NCBI GenBank assembly: GCA_043718225.1
Contig: JAYSWD010000160.1
Span: 1-32,871 of the forward strand
DNA from: Multiplicimicrobium sp043718225
Lineage (GTDB): Bacteria; Omnitrophota; Omnitrophia; Omnitrophales; Aquincolibacteriaceae
Length of the DNA: 32,871 bases
Reading direction: 5' to 3'
Below are positions 1 to 7,099 of the stretch, piece after piece. Made by a program: the position numbers and the translations under genes. Under the pieces are notes generated by a model, which had not been told where the DNA came from, searched no databases, and saw nothing but the letters and a program-made list of their open reading frames with translations. The first letter of the stretch is position 1, and each line of letters begins with the position of its first letter.

Positions 1-569
1 TCTTCTGCCGGCGCATGCGTGTGAAATAAAAGCACAAGCGCGTCCGCATCCAGTGCTTTTAAAGCCTTTTCAAACTTAACCGGCGGTTCAACCGACAAAA
101 CCTGTATCGCGCCGCTTTGCTTGGCTGCTTCTTTCGCGATTTTAATCCAGCGTTCTTTTACCGATTCAAAACGGTCTGGAGCAATGGAAAACTCGCTGCG
201 TTCGCACATCATAGGCTGAAAATAACTGACGCCGAATTCCTGCGCTTTTTCGACCATGTCATCCATTTTACCCTTTTTTATGAACGCGGGCAGAACGGTC
301 ACAGGCACGGAAAATCCGCGCGCCTGCATGCGCCGGGAAAGGATTTGAAACAGGGCTTTATCTTCCTGGATTTGTTTGAGACGCGCTTCGGCCTCGCACC
401 CGCTGCCGTCTACTAGCAGGCAACGCTCACCTAATTTCAATCTTAAACTTTTGAGGGCATGCCGGGATTCTTCGGGAGAAAGTAAAATCTGATCCTGTGC
501 GGAAAGGTCGCGATCGGAATAAAGCCTTCGTAAACGCCGCGATGGAGCTGAATCGAGGGGGGCTTCCAT
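1..569 (-). CDS. rsmE: 16S rRNA (uracil-1498-N3)-methyltransferase, partial
   Basis: The gene runs off the left edge, so only the N-terminal 189 residues are present. RsmE methylates N3 of U1498 in 16S rRNA on the 30S subunit. The N-terminal part has the PUA-like fold pattern (SPEESRHALKSLRLKLGE followed by LLVDGSG). Residues about 99-113 (KGKMDDMVEKAQEFGV), MCERS at 121-125 and the AKEAAKQSG stretch at 145-153 are the usual hallmarks leading into the SPOUT domain. The SAM-binding knot lies outside the window. The ATG at 569 is chosen because an in-frame stop overlaps the end of the cold-shock gene just upstream. No clear Shine-Dalgarno is visible. It lies 39 bp after the cold-shock gene on the same strand and may be cotranscribed. 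Confidence 0.88.
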   Translation of the reverse strand, partial: MEAPLDSAPSRRLRRLYSDRDLSAQDQILLSPEESRHALKSLRLKLGERCLLVDGSGCEAEARLKQIQEDKALFQILSRRMQARGFSVPVTVLPAFIKKGKMDDMVEKAQEFGVSYFQPMMCERSEFSIAPDRFESVKERWIKIAKEAAKQSGAIQVLSVEPPVKFEKALKALDADALVLLFHTHAPAE

Positions 570-608
570 CGCTACACAAGGGGAGAAAAAAGCTGCGTAA
601 GAAAAACC

Positions 609-869
609 TTATTTCTTCTTTTTAGCGGCTTCTTCTTTTTTCTCAACCGGCTTTTCAGCTTTTTTAGTGCGGACAACATTGCGCGCTTGCGGACCTTTGT
701 CGGAAGTTTCGATGTCAAAAGAAACTTCGTCGCCGGCTTTCAGTTTTTTATAACCGTCGCCCTGAACAAAAGAATAATGAACAAAAATATCTTTTTCATC
801 GCCATCTTTTTGAAGAAAGCCGAACCCTTTAAGATTCGAGAACCATTTTACTTTGCCTTTTTCCGCCAT
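609..869 (-). CDS. Cold-shock domain protein with Lys/Glu-rich tail
   Basis: This 86-residue protein is a single OB-fold cold-shock domain that binds single-stranded RNA or DNA and acts as an RNA chaperone. RNP1 (KGFGFLQ, about residues 14-20) and RNP2 (DIFVHYSF, about 27-34) are intact, as is the N-terminal GKVKWF strand. Canonical CspA proteins are about 66-70 residues. This one adds a charged tail from about residue 68 made almost only of K, E, A and P and ending in four lysines. The ATG is preceded by a G-rich ribosome site (GGGGGG, 4-base spacing). It lies 57 bp downstream of the HU gene, and a 7-bp inverted repeat (897-903/914-920) sits in its leader. The tail may add nonspecific nucleic-acid affinity, which is inference. 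Confidence 0.95.
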   Translation of the reverse strand: MAEKGKVKWFSNLKGFGFLQKDGDEKDIFVHYSFVQGDGYKKLKAGDEVSFDIETSDKGPQARNVVRTKKAEKPVEKKEEAAKKKK

Positions 870-926
870 AAATCCCCCCTGTATTCCAGGTTATGAGATT
901 CTTACATGCCTGCAAGAATCAAAAAA

Positions 927-1205
927 TCACTTCACCCGCTGTTTTGTAATCAGACCGGGTTTAAAAACGACCACTTTCTTTTCGGGGACGGCAACTTCCT
1001 GGCCGGTCCGAGGATTCCGGCCGATTCTTCCACGCCGAACCTTCACCTTGAATACTCCAAAATTCCGAAGCTCAACGGTATCGCCCCGTTCCAAGCTTTC
1101 AAGGATAATATCCAATGTCTTTTGCACAATTTTTTTGACATCCTGTTGAGTGAGATTGGTCTCATTCGAAACACGCATGACGATATCTTTTTTTGTCACA
1201 GTCAT
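927..1205 (-). CDS. HU/IHF-family nucleoid DNA-binding protein
   Basis: This 92-residue histone-like protein bends and compacts DNA as a dimer. The N-terminal helices (MTVTKKDIVMRVSNETNLTQ) lead to the DNA-binding arm, where the family signature RIGRNPRTGQEV is present, followed by VPEKKVVVFKPG. The frame is open 24 codons further upstream, but the ATG at 1205 is preferred: it has a GGAGG ribosome site at normal spacing and begins exactly where the HU fold begins. The same strand continues into the cold-shock gene. The upstream region (1206-1391) holds CCCCTAT-type motifs that recur before other genes here. Sequence alone does not separate HU from IHF. Confidence 0.95.
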   Translation of the reverse strand: MTVTKKDIVMRVSNETNLTQQDVKKIVQKTLDIILESLERGDTVELRNFGVFKVKVRRGRIGRNPRTGQEVAVPEKKVVVFKPGLITKQRVK

Positions 1206-1292
1206 GAACCCTGCCTCCATCAATACATCAAAAGTTTTGTACCGGCGAAGATTAACAAACTGTCCGTAAGTTGTCAAGCCGGTTTTCTTTAT

Positions 1293-1380
1293 AAACCCCT
1301 ATTTCATCAGGATTTACGGAAATGGACCGGATTCAGTTAGGCTTTCAGGGGTCGTCCTATGAAGATACATACACCCCTAT
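1293..1380 (-). promoter_or_regulatory. CCCCTAT / CAGGGG..CCTA motif cluster upstream of HU
   Basis: AAACCCCTAT is at 1293-1302, CAGGGGTCGTCCTA at 1346-1359 and ACCCCTATA at 1373-1381. The first lies about 88 bp upstream of the HU start codon. A related TAGGG...CCCTA motif occurs at similar distances before the Thivi_2564-like gene and the PKD gene. It may be an operator for a NarL/FixJ-type regulator, but no regulator is in the window to support this. Confidence 0.3.
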
Positions 1381-1391
1381 AAGGCGTGTTT

Positions 1392-1868
1392 TTACTTCTT
1401 AGAAGCCATTTTTTCGAAGAAAGTGACGGCTTCTTTTTTGATTTCATCTTTGGACATATCGCGCGTATGCGTCGCGATCATCCAGGAATAACCGAAAGGA
1501 TCTTTGACGCTGCCCGAGCGGTCGCCCCAAAACATATCCATAACGGGCATGACGGATTCGCAGCCGGCCGCGATGGCCTGCTTGAACGATATATCCACGT
1601 TCGGGACATAAATAAATAAGCTGACCGGCGAATTGCCGAGTGATTCGGCGCTTTTGCAATTTTGTTTTGGATTTTCATCACCCATCATCAGAATCGAATT
1701 GCCAATCTGCATTGTTGCGTGCATGATGCCTTTGCCATCCAAATTGGGAAAAAGATCCAGCGTTTTCGCGTTGAAAGCTTTGCAATAAAAATCGAGCGCC
1801 TTTTTCGAATCTTTAAAAGTAAAACTCGGCGTCACACTTTGATATCCGGCAGGAATGGGTTGAGTCAT
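1392..1868 (-). CDS. VOC superfamily (PhnB/glyoxalase-like) protein
   Basis: This 158-residue cytoplasmic protein has the vicinal-oxygen-chelate fold in its PhnB-like form. The N-terminal module reads VTPSFTFKDSKKALDFYCKAF, followed by the MHATMQIGNSILMMGDE strand. The C-terminal module ends in MFWGDRSGSVKDPFGYSWMIATH, the typical PhnB ending. Family members include glyoxalases, fosfomycin-resistance enzymes and proteins without a known reaction, so the substrate cannot be named. An AAGGAG ribosome site precedes the ATG. The next gene downstream on this strand is HU, across a 186-bp gap containing repeated CCCCTAT motifs, so it is probably a separate transcription unit. Confidence 0.88.
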   Translation of the reverse strand: MTQPIPAGYQSVTPSFTFKDSKKALDFYCKAFNAKTLDLFPNLDGKGIMHATMQIGNSILMMGDENPKQNCKSAESLGNSPVSLFIYVPNVDISFKQAIAAGCESVMPVMDMFWGDRSGSVKDPFGYSWMIATHTRDMSKDEIKKEAVTFFEKMASKK

Positions 1869-1933
1869 TTTTAATTCTCCTTTCGAAGTTAAAGATTTAA
1901 GCCAATCGATCGAATAATATCATTATAGATCTT

Positions 1934-2764
1934 TTATTGTTCGAGCTTTTCGATCATCAGGCTCATCAATCGGCCCGAACTGCTTTCTTTAAGGGCATTG
2001 GCGTCTGAAAACCTGACCGCCATAAACGGATCGGCATTGATCCAATGCCGGCTGCCAAGCACTTCCTCCTCAACCGGTTTACCAAAGACACTCAGAACAT
2101 TATCTTCTAGCATGCTGTATTCCGTTTCATTGGGCTCCCAAATGATTTCGACTTTTTGAAAACGGTTAAATTTGAAATAATAAATAATCATGCCGGGCCG
2201 TAAACCGAACGCCGGAGCGAAATCATTATCGATCGTATAGGCTGAAACGGAAGGTTCCTGCGTATCGTTTTCATCGCCGATCATTTTCATATTCGGCTTG
2301 GGAGTATCGTTCCAATCGATATTATCAAACCGGCTTAGAAAATGAACGCTGGATTTTTTAATTTCCTCTTTTTTGGGTTTCGTAAATTCTTTTTTAGGTT
2401 TTTCTTTTGCGGGTATTTTGACTTCCTGTTTTTTAACCTCAGGCGGCGGAGTTTTTAAAACCGGCGGCATTGGCGCTTGAGGCTGAGCAGGTTCGGGTGC
2501 TTTCAACGGCGCGGGCGCAACAGACCGCGGCGGCGGAACAATGTTGGGAGAACCGATTTGTATCGGTTCGGTGAGGGGGGCGCCCGGAGGCCACGCGCGG
2601 GACGTCTGAACTTGAACCGAAGCAGGAGCGGAAGCCGGGGTCGTCACTTTCTTATAGGAAACAACAACCTGCGTACGCTGAATCCTCAGCGAAGGAGTTG
2701 TGCAGCCGCTCATAAGTAAAAACGCCCCGGTTAGAAACACGACCTGAACAAAAAGTATTCTCAA
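1934..2764 (-). CDS. Putative lipoprotein with Pro/Lys-rich linker
   Basis: This 276-residue protein begins with a signal peptide ending in the lipobox LMSGC, so lipidation at Cys21 is expected. A long low-complexity region rich in P, A, K and E follows (about residues 60-140), with runs such as PKKEEIKK that resemble periplasm-spanning linkers. The C-terminal 130 residues form a compact acidic/aromatic domain (from SRFDNIDW through WINADPFMAVRFSD) that I do not recognise. It is the last gene of a minus-strand run after the Thivi_2564-like and entericidin-like genes. The gap to the entericidin-like gene is 51 bp, so cotranscription is plausible. No enzymatic motif is visible. Confidence 0.75.
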   Translation of the reverse strand: MRILFVQVVFLTGAFLLMSGCTTPSLRIQRTQVVVSYKKVTTPASAPASVQVQTSRAWPPGAPLTEPIQIGSPNIVPPPRSVAPAPLKAPEPAQPQAPMPPVLKTPPPEVKKQEVKIPAKEKPKKEFTKPKKEEIKKSSVHFLSRFDNIDWNDTPKPNMKMIGDENDTQEPSVSAYTIDNDFAPAFGLRPGMIIYYFKFNRFQKVEIIWEPNETEYSMLEDNVLSVFGKPVEEEVLGSRHWINADPFMAVRFSDANALKESSSGRLMSLMIEKLEQ

Positions 2765-2815
2765 AATTATGCCTGTTATATAACGGGCAAAGGCCGATTT
2801 ATCGAGCCTTTGCCG

Positions 2816-2935
2816 TCACTGCATCTTTTGACCGAGCCTTTCTACATCCTCACCAAAACCGTCCCAAGTATTACAGCCCGATAATACCGTCATAGTTACG
2901 GCACATAAAATCATCAAACCAATGATTCTGCTCAT
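2816..2935 (-). CDS. Entericidin-like small lipoprotein
   Basis: This 39-residue peptide has a short hydrophobic signal (MSRIIGLMILCAVTMTVLSGC) ending in a lipobox. A brief mature part, NTWDGFGEDVERLGQKMQ, matches the entericidin A/B pattern of a Gly/Asp turn followed by an amphipathic basic helix. Entericidins are small envelope lipoproteins linked to stationary-phase stress and cell lysis or antidote pairs in enteric bacteria. A GGGAG ribosome site sits 5 bases before the ATG. It is 18 bp downstream of the Thivi_2564-like gene, so the two are probably one operon. No partner peptide of the EcnA/EcnB pair is seen. Confidence 0.8.
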   Translation of the reverse strand: MSRIIGLMILCAVTMTVLSGCNTWDGFGEDVERLGQKMQ

Positions 2936-2953
2936 TATATCTCCCGTTCTTGT

Positions 2954-3151
2954 TTACTGAACTGTGACTGGGTTACTTCCGCGAAGGCTTCCGATTACGC
3001 CAAAACCCTGCAATAACCAGAGAATCACAACGATCACAACCACAATATTCAAGATCTGTTTGATCTTTCCATCCATAGGAATATAACGGTTAATCGCCCA
3101 AAGAATAACTCCGACCACAATTAAGGTCACGACAACTGTAATAAGATCCAT
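2954..3151 (-). CDS. Thivi_2564-like small membrane protein
   Basis: This 65-residue protein is nearly all membrane. One helix spans about residues 3-22, and a conserved NRYIPMDGKIKQILN segment leads into a second helix ending in ILWLLQGFG. That sequence is typical of the Thivi_2564 family, whose function is not established to my knowledge. GGGGG precedes the ATG at good spacing. It is the first gene before the entericidin-like lipoprotein. A TAGGG...CCCCTTA palindrome lies about 80 bp upstream of its start. Small membrane peptides next to entericidins are often stress-inducible, which is consistent with this context but not proven. Confidence 0.82.
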   Translation of the reverse strand: MDLITVVVTLIVVGVILWAINRYIPMDGKIKQILNIVVVIVVILWLLQGFGVIGSLRGSNPVTVQ

Positions 3152-3565
3152 GCTTCCCCCGATATTTTGTTTTACGACTACTGTTTAAACTCAGACGTTT
3201 AAATATCGCAGTAAAGCCGTCCGGACGCTATAGGGTATCCCCTTACTTTCGCGACGGGTTTTCGCTGAGTCTGATATGTAAATACAGACAGGCCGGAAAA
3301 AAAGTATAAACCGCGCGCAACTTTGTTATCGGCGTGGCTTCGGCTTCCCTCCGCACCGGCGTAGATATTTAATTCGCGGCCCCGGCGGCGAAACTTATCC
3401 GCTCAAAGAAGCTCTTAAAAACGAACTTACCCGCCTGCAGCTCTTACAAAAAGCGCGGCTAAGCATGATAAGCCGTGAGGAAAACCCCCTGCATTAATTT
3501 AATCTTTTGCCGTATTTGCGTGGGGTCGTGAAAAGGCTAAGCTCAGTCTAACCTTAGGAGGTTTT
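3152..3565. other. Intergenic region with possible gene remnant
   Basis: This 414-bp divergent gap holds the palindrome at 3231-3245. It also holds a plus-strand stretch (about 3375-3497) that translates without a start to RGPGGETYPLKEALKNEL and onward, ending at the TAA at 3495-3497. An adjacent frame just upstream reads RNFVIGVASASLRTG. The two frames could be a decayed 3' end of an unidentified gene, but I cannot name a parent family. No RNA gene is visible. Confidence 0.25.
3228..3246 (-). promoter_or_regulatory. TAGGGTATCCCCTTA imperfect palindrome
   Basis: The palindrome occupies 3231-3245, about 80 bp upstream of the Thivi_2564-like start codon. It resembles the TAGGGT-AAA-ACCCTA palindrome before the PKD gene in both sequence and distance. 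A shared transcription factor site is inferred. Confidence 0.35.
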
Positions 3566-3952
3566 ATGAAATCGTTTTTATCCCTATTTGTATTAACAGC
3601 ATTAATGACATTTTCCTTATCCCAAACGGCAAAAGCTGAAAACTGCGGCGTCGGAGAACATTGGAGCGAAAGATTGGGCCGCTGCACCACTTCGATTGAG
3701 CCAGGCACAGCAAGTTCCATGAATACCGGCCTGAAGACAGGAACTTCCAACACCAACCTCAGCGGCAGAAGCAATACCGACTTAGGTAGGAGCTTAAGTA
3801 GTAAAGGCGATACAGAGATAGGCGCAATAAGCAGTACGCGGTTAGGTACCAGTAGTTCTATGAATGTCGGCGCAACATCCAGCGACACATCCACCAGCGC
3901 TGGCATCACAAGCAATGCCGGAACCGCTCCGACAAATAATTCAGCCTACTAA
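3566..3952 (+). CDS. Secreted Ser/Thr-rich low-complexity protein
   Basis: This 128-residue protein has a clear signal peptide (MKSFLSLFVLTALMTFSLSQTAKA, cleavage about residue 24). A short Cys-containing segment follows (ENCGVGEHWSERLGRC). The remainder is rich in S, T, N and G with imperfect NTGLKTGTS, NTNLSGRS, NTDLGRS and STRLGTS units of roughly 10 residues. No catalytic domain is visible. A strong TAGGAGG ribosome site sits 4 bases before the ATG and a good intrinsic terminator follows, so it is probably monocistronic and well expressed. The two Cys could form a small loop. It may be a surface or matrix protein, but I do not recognise a family. Confidence 0.7.
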   Translation: MKSFLSLFVLTALMTFSLSQTAKAENCGVGEHWSERLGRCTTSIEPGTASSMNTGLKTGTSNTNLSGRSNTDLGRSLSSKGDTEIGAISSTRLGTSSSMNVGATSSDTSTSAGITSNAGTAPTNNSAY

Positions 3953-3970
3953 TTCGCTGATTCAAAAAAG

Positions 3971-4005
3971 GAGCCGTCACCGTAATTTGGTGACAGCTCT
4001 TTTTT
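3971..4005 (+). terminator. Rho-independent terminator of the Ser/Thr-rich gene
   Basis: An 11-bp stem (GAGCCGTCACC with GGTGACAGCTC, one C/A mismatch) and a 7-base loop are followed directly by six Ts. It starts 18 bp after the stop codon. Confidence 0.9.
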
Positions 4006-4051
4006 AAAGACGTAAATTAGTTAGCTTAAAATAACCACTTAGTGTCCAAAA

Positions 4052-4085
4052 ACAAAAAACCGCAAGGTGGCATTCCCCTGCGGTT
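4052..4085 (-). terminator. Intrinsic terminator on the minus strand
   Basis: AACCGCA (4058-4064) pairs with TGCGGTT (4079-4085). On the minus strand the stem is followed by an uninterrupted T run. It lies about 145 bp after the alpha/beta hydrolase stop, so it ends either that mRNA or a separate small transcript starting in between. Confidence 0.7.
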
Positions 4086-4153
4086 CATGTCTTGTTAGGA
4101 GTGGTTGAATTCTCCAGAAGAGTCACCATCATAAAAAAAATCCGCGCAGCAAA

Positions 4154-4194
4154 CTATAGGGGGTTTTACTACCTTAACCATAGGGGGTTCTACC
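4154..4194 (-). repeat. Two 24-bp-spaced ATAGGGGGTT repeats
   Basis: ATAGGGGGTT occurs at 4156-4165 and again at 4180-4189, followed by similar TTTACTAC and CTACCAC tails. The minus-strand reading AACCCCCTATAG matches the motif found upstream of the HU, Thivi_2564-like and PKD genes. No protein gene lies directly downstream on the minus strand, only the terminator at 4052-4085. Confidence 0.5.
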
Positions 4195-4228
4195 ACATTT
4201 TAACCCGCCGTACAGAGAGCGCGGCCCG

Positions 4229-5056
4229 TCAAGGCTTGAGGAATGCGAGCAGGTCGGCGTTGAGCTTGTCTTTGTGCGTATCGGCCAGGCCATGCGGCGC
4301 TCCCGGATACACGATCAGTTTGGATTTCTTAATTATTTTGGCCGCGGCATGGGCCGACGTTTTGATCGGAACAATCTGGTCGTCATCACCATGAATAATT
4401 AATGTCGGCACATCAAATTTTTTAAGGTCTTTGGTAAAATCCGTTTCGGAAAATGCTTTGATGCAGTCATAAGTATTTTTGTGGCCGCCCATCATGCCCT
4501 GCCTGCAAAAAGAATCAATCGTCCCCTGGGATTTTTTGGCGCCTTTGCGGTTGAATCCGAAAAACGGCCCTCCGGCAAGATCTTGATAAAACTGGGAACG
4601 GTTCTTAAGCGATGCCTCACGAATACCGTCAAAAACTTTAAGCGGTAAACCGCCTGGATTCGCGGGTGTCTTTAACATCAGAGGCGGCACTGCGGCAATC
4701 AATGCCGCTTTATCGACGCGTTTAGTTCCGTAACGGCCGATGTAGCGTGCCACTTCGCCGCCGCCCATGGAAAAACCAATCAACACCGCATCTTTAAGAT
4801 TCAGCGTATTGATCAGCTCCGCGAGATCATCGGCAAAAGTGTTCATGTCATTGCCGTTCCATGGCTGGCTCGAGCGCCCGTGGCCGCGGCGGTCATGCGC
4901 GATGCAACGATAGCCGTGACCCGCAAGAAAAAGCATTTGCGATTCCCAACTGTCTGACGAAAGCGGCCAGCCGTGACTGAAAACGACAGGCTGTCCTTTA
5001 CCCCAATCCTTGTAATAAAGCTGTGTGCCGTCTTTGACCTTGATCCTATGACTCAT
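4229..5056 (-). CDS. Alpha/beta hydrolase (non-heme chloroperoxidase-like)
   Basis: This 275-residue single-domain alpha/beta hydrolase is of the non-heme haloperoxidase/esterase type. The oxyanion region is FSHGWPLSSDSW (about residues 26-37). The nucleophile elbow is GFSMGGG with Ser96, the acid is Asp226 in HGDDDQIVP, and the base is His255 in GAPHGL. All triad residues are present. Members hydrolyse small esters and can show perhydrolase activity; the natural substrate is unknown. The start at 5056 is chosen over the ATG 13 codons upstream because it has a GGAG ribosome site and matches the family N-terminus (SHRIKVKDGTQLYYKDWG). No signal peptide is seen, so it is cytoplasmic. It is transcribed divergently from the membrane-protein gene at 5387. 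Confidence 0.93.
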   Translation of the reverse strand: MSHRIKVKDGTQLYYKDWGKGQPVVFSHGWPLSSDSWESQMLFLAGHGYRCIAHDRRGHGRSSQPWNGNDMNTFADDLAELINTLNLKDAVLIGFSMGGGEVARYIGRYGTKRVDKAALIAAVPPLMLKTPANPGGLPLKVFDGIREASLKNRSQFYQDLAGGPFFGFNRKGAKKSQGTIDSFCRQGMMGGHKNTYDCIKAFSETDFTKDLKKFDVPTLIIHGDDDQIVPIKTSAHAAAKIIKKSKLIVYPGAPHGLADTHKDKLNADLLAFLKP

Positions 5057-5386
5057 ATTATTTCTCCGTTTTATACATGAACTGGGCAGAATCAATCATA
5101 GCCTGCCGCTGAACTGAAAGTTATCAGGGAAAGCCTCTAAGTTGACCCTCCATGTTTTCCATGACAGGCTTTTAGGACATAACCTCTCGTTAGTTTAATC
5201 AGTTGCCGTATTCCATAAAATTTTTAAAAAACTAAACTAGTTTCTAGAAACTATCACAGAGCGTTGTGCGATTGGACAGTCGCTTAAAAGAATTACGATT
5301 TAAAATTTTTGATAACTGACGACCAAGGTCAAAGTTTTTATAAACTACGGCATCTTCAGGTCGCCAAACAAACGCGGAGGCGACTT
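5057..5386. promoter_or_regulatory. Divergent intergenic region with 16-bp palindrome
   Basis: This 330-bp region separates the divergent hydrolase and membrane-protein genes. It contains a perfect 16-bp palindrome, TAGTTTCTAGAAACTA, at 5238-5253, preceded by an A/T-rich tract. This would be a reasonable operator, but no regulator is encoded next to it. I see no other gene or RNA here. Confidence 0.4.
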
Positions 5387-7045
5387 ATGAAGTTGATTAA
5401 AAAAATAATTATGGCTCAGTTAATTTTTCTGCCATCCCTTTCAAGCTCGATTTTTGCGCAGACGCTGTCTGCAACTGATGCCGGCTATCCGGTTATTCAA
5501 ACCTCGGCCGGAGGATTTTTTTTCGCGGTTGTCGCTGGCATTCTTCTGGCGGGCGGATTCCAACTGCTCTTAACGAATTTGCTGGTTGCGCTCGGAATTA
5601 CGATGACCGGCAATCTCGAAGAAAAAAAACACTCAGTTAAACCTCATCAGCCGGTTCTTCAAACTGTGCAAAACATCTCATTGGGCGCGGGCATTGCGGC
5701 GGTGGTTACCACATGTATCGCCCTTTACGCGGGCAGTTATTTTGCGGTCAAACTTTCGATTGCCTCAAACACCACGACCGCTGTCACTTTAGGCCTTGTC
5801 GTCTGGGCCGCCTATTTCGTAATCATGCTTTATTTGGAAACACGCGTTATTTCAAGTTTCGTGGGCAGCCTGCTGCATTATGTCCGTGCAGGTATAGGCG
5901 GCGCATTTAACACGGCCCGCAATTTGATGACACCTTCGCCTCATAAACAAATGCGACACACACTTGAAATGATACGCAATGAAGTGAAAAGCAGTTTTGA
6001 TGATAAAGGCTTAAAACGCAAAGCGGCGCATTTCATTAAACAAATCCGCCCGCTGGAACCCGACTTCAATGATGTCAAAACAAATTTAACGGAATTATTA
6101 ACCAGCTTCGAAGTGAAAGAAAGAATGGAGGGTAATGAAAACCGGATTTTTGAAGTGGTCCGGAAGCATCCCACGCTCGGGCCTGAAAAAGCGCAGAAAA
6201 TTATCGGTATTATGAAAGGCATTTTTAGCGGACAGCAAGGCATGGGCCAAGGCCGCCGCTCGGCGGATGATGCACTCTTTAAGCAGACCATGGCTAAAAT
6301 TGAAGAATTCCTGCGAACGTCGGGAGTCGAAGCCTTACAGCCTGAAAAATTGAAAGAAGATATCAATAAAATCGTAAATGAGCCGCAGCATTCCAAAGAC
6401 ATTATTATCAGCCGCCTGAAGCAGGTCGATCCAGAAGTTTTGATGCATGCCGTCACCGACCGCCTCGATTTGCCCGAAGACCAAAAAACGCAAATCGCTG
6501 AAAACTTTAAAAAAACAATTTCAACGATTCAAGGCGGTGTCGCGCATGCAGCGGAAAAAGCGGGCGAAAAAATCCAGTCCGTAAAACAAAAAGCCAAACA
6601 AATCCCGGGCAAAGTCGAAGAAGCACTGCATTCCTACTTAGACACCATCGCCCAGCCCGGCTTTAGTTTCGACGAACTTAAAGCGGATTTTGAAACTATG
6701 CTGCATGATCCGAAGGAAAGCGTCGAAGTTTTGCGCGGGCGCCTCAAACATTTTGACCGCAACACGCTTATTTCGCTTTTGAGCAACAATCCGTATATTC
6801 CAGCTGAAAAAGCGATCGAACTTGTCGAGACGCTTGAGAAAACTCGCGACGGCGTGCTGCGCCGCGCTGAGGAAGTTGAGGACGCGATTAAATCTCGGAT
6901 TGATGAAATGAAAACTCAGGCTCTCCATCAGGCAGAAAACATGCGCAAAGTAACCGCCGCCGCGGCGTGGTGGCTCTTTGCAGTCTCGGCATTGTCCGCC
7001 GGCGCCGCAGCCTTGGGAGGCGCAGCCGCCTTTACGTATTATTAA
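5387..7045 (+). CDS. Membrane protein with three helical repeats
   Basis: This 552-residue protein of unknown function has an N-terminal signal or membrane segment (residues 5-24) and hydrophobic helices at about 43-70, 98-125 and 132-150. A long charged helical region follows, then a C-terminal hydrophobic helix at about 523-550 rich in Ala and Gly. The middle carries three related units of about 55-60 residues starting near 227, 322 and 428. Each has an acidic DELK/DVK-type start, a P-x-x-S or short-loop centre, a D-x-x-x-L helix and an L-x-PE(K/D)-x-x-x-I end. These are followed by alanine/glutamate-rich coiled-coil stretches (383-415 and 483-520). The ATG at 5387 has a GGAGG site; upstream codons lack one. 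A structural role in the envelope is inference. Confidence 0.8.
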   Translation: MKLIKKIIMAQLIFLPSLSSSIFAQTLSATDAGYPVIQTSAGGFFFAVVAGILLAGGFQLLLTNLLVALGITMTGNLEEKKHSVKPHQPVLQTVQNISLGAGIAAVVTTCIALYAGSYFAVKLSIASNTTTAVTLGLVVWAAYFVIMLYLETRVISSFVGSLLHYVRAGIGGAFNTARNLMTPSPHKQMRHTLEMIRNEVKSSFDDKGLKRKAAHFIKQIRPLEPDFNDVKTNLTELLTSFEVKERMEGNENRIFEVVRKHPTLGPEKAQKIIGIMKGIFSGQQGMGQGRRSADDALFKQTMAKIEEFLRTSGVEALQPEKLKEDINKIVNEPQHSKDIIISRLKQVDPEVLMHAVTDRLDLPEDQKTQIAENFKKTISTIQGGVAHAAEKAGEKIQSVKQKAKQIPGKVEEALHSYLDTIAQPGFSFDELKADFETMLHDPKESVEVLRGRLKHFDRNTLISLLSNNPYIPAEKAIELVETLEKTRDGVLRRAEEVEDAIKSRIDEMKTQALHQAENMRKVTAAAAWWLFAVSALSAGAAALGGAAAFTYY

Positions 7046-7053
7046 TAAATAAA

Positions 7054-7099
7054 TGCCGCGGTGTGGGCCAACCGGCCTTGCTGCGGCAGCTTATTTTTT
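7054..7099. terminator. Convergent-gene hairpin
   Basis: TGCCGC (7054-7059) pairs with GCGGCA (7083-7088), with an inner GGCC-aacc-GGCC stem, and TTATTTTTT follows. It lies between convergent stops and may end transcription of the upstream plus-strand gene. The T run belongs to the 3' end of the minus-strand methyltransferase gene. Confidence 0.5.

Noticed and set aside
117..416. Plus-strand ORF over rsmE
   Set aside because: It is antisense to a clearly recognised rsmE frame and has no start signal.
3371..3497. Functional small gene RGPGGETYPLKEALKNEL...
   Set aside because: It has no start codon or ribosome site. It is listed only as a possible remnant.
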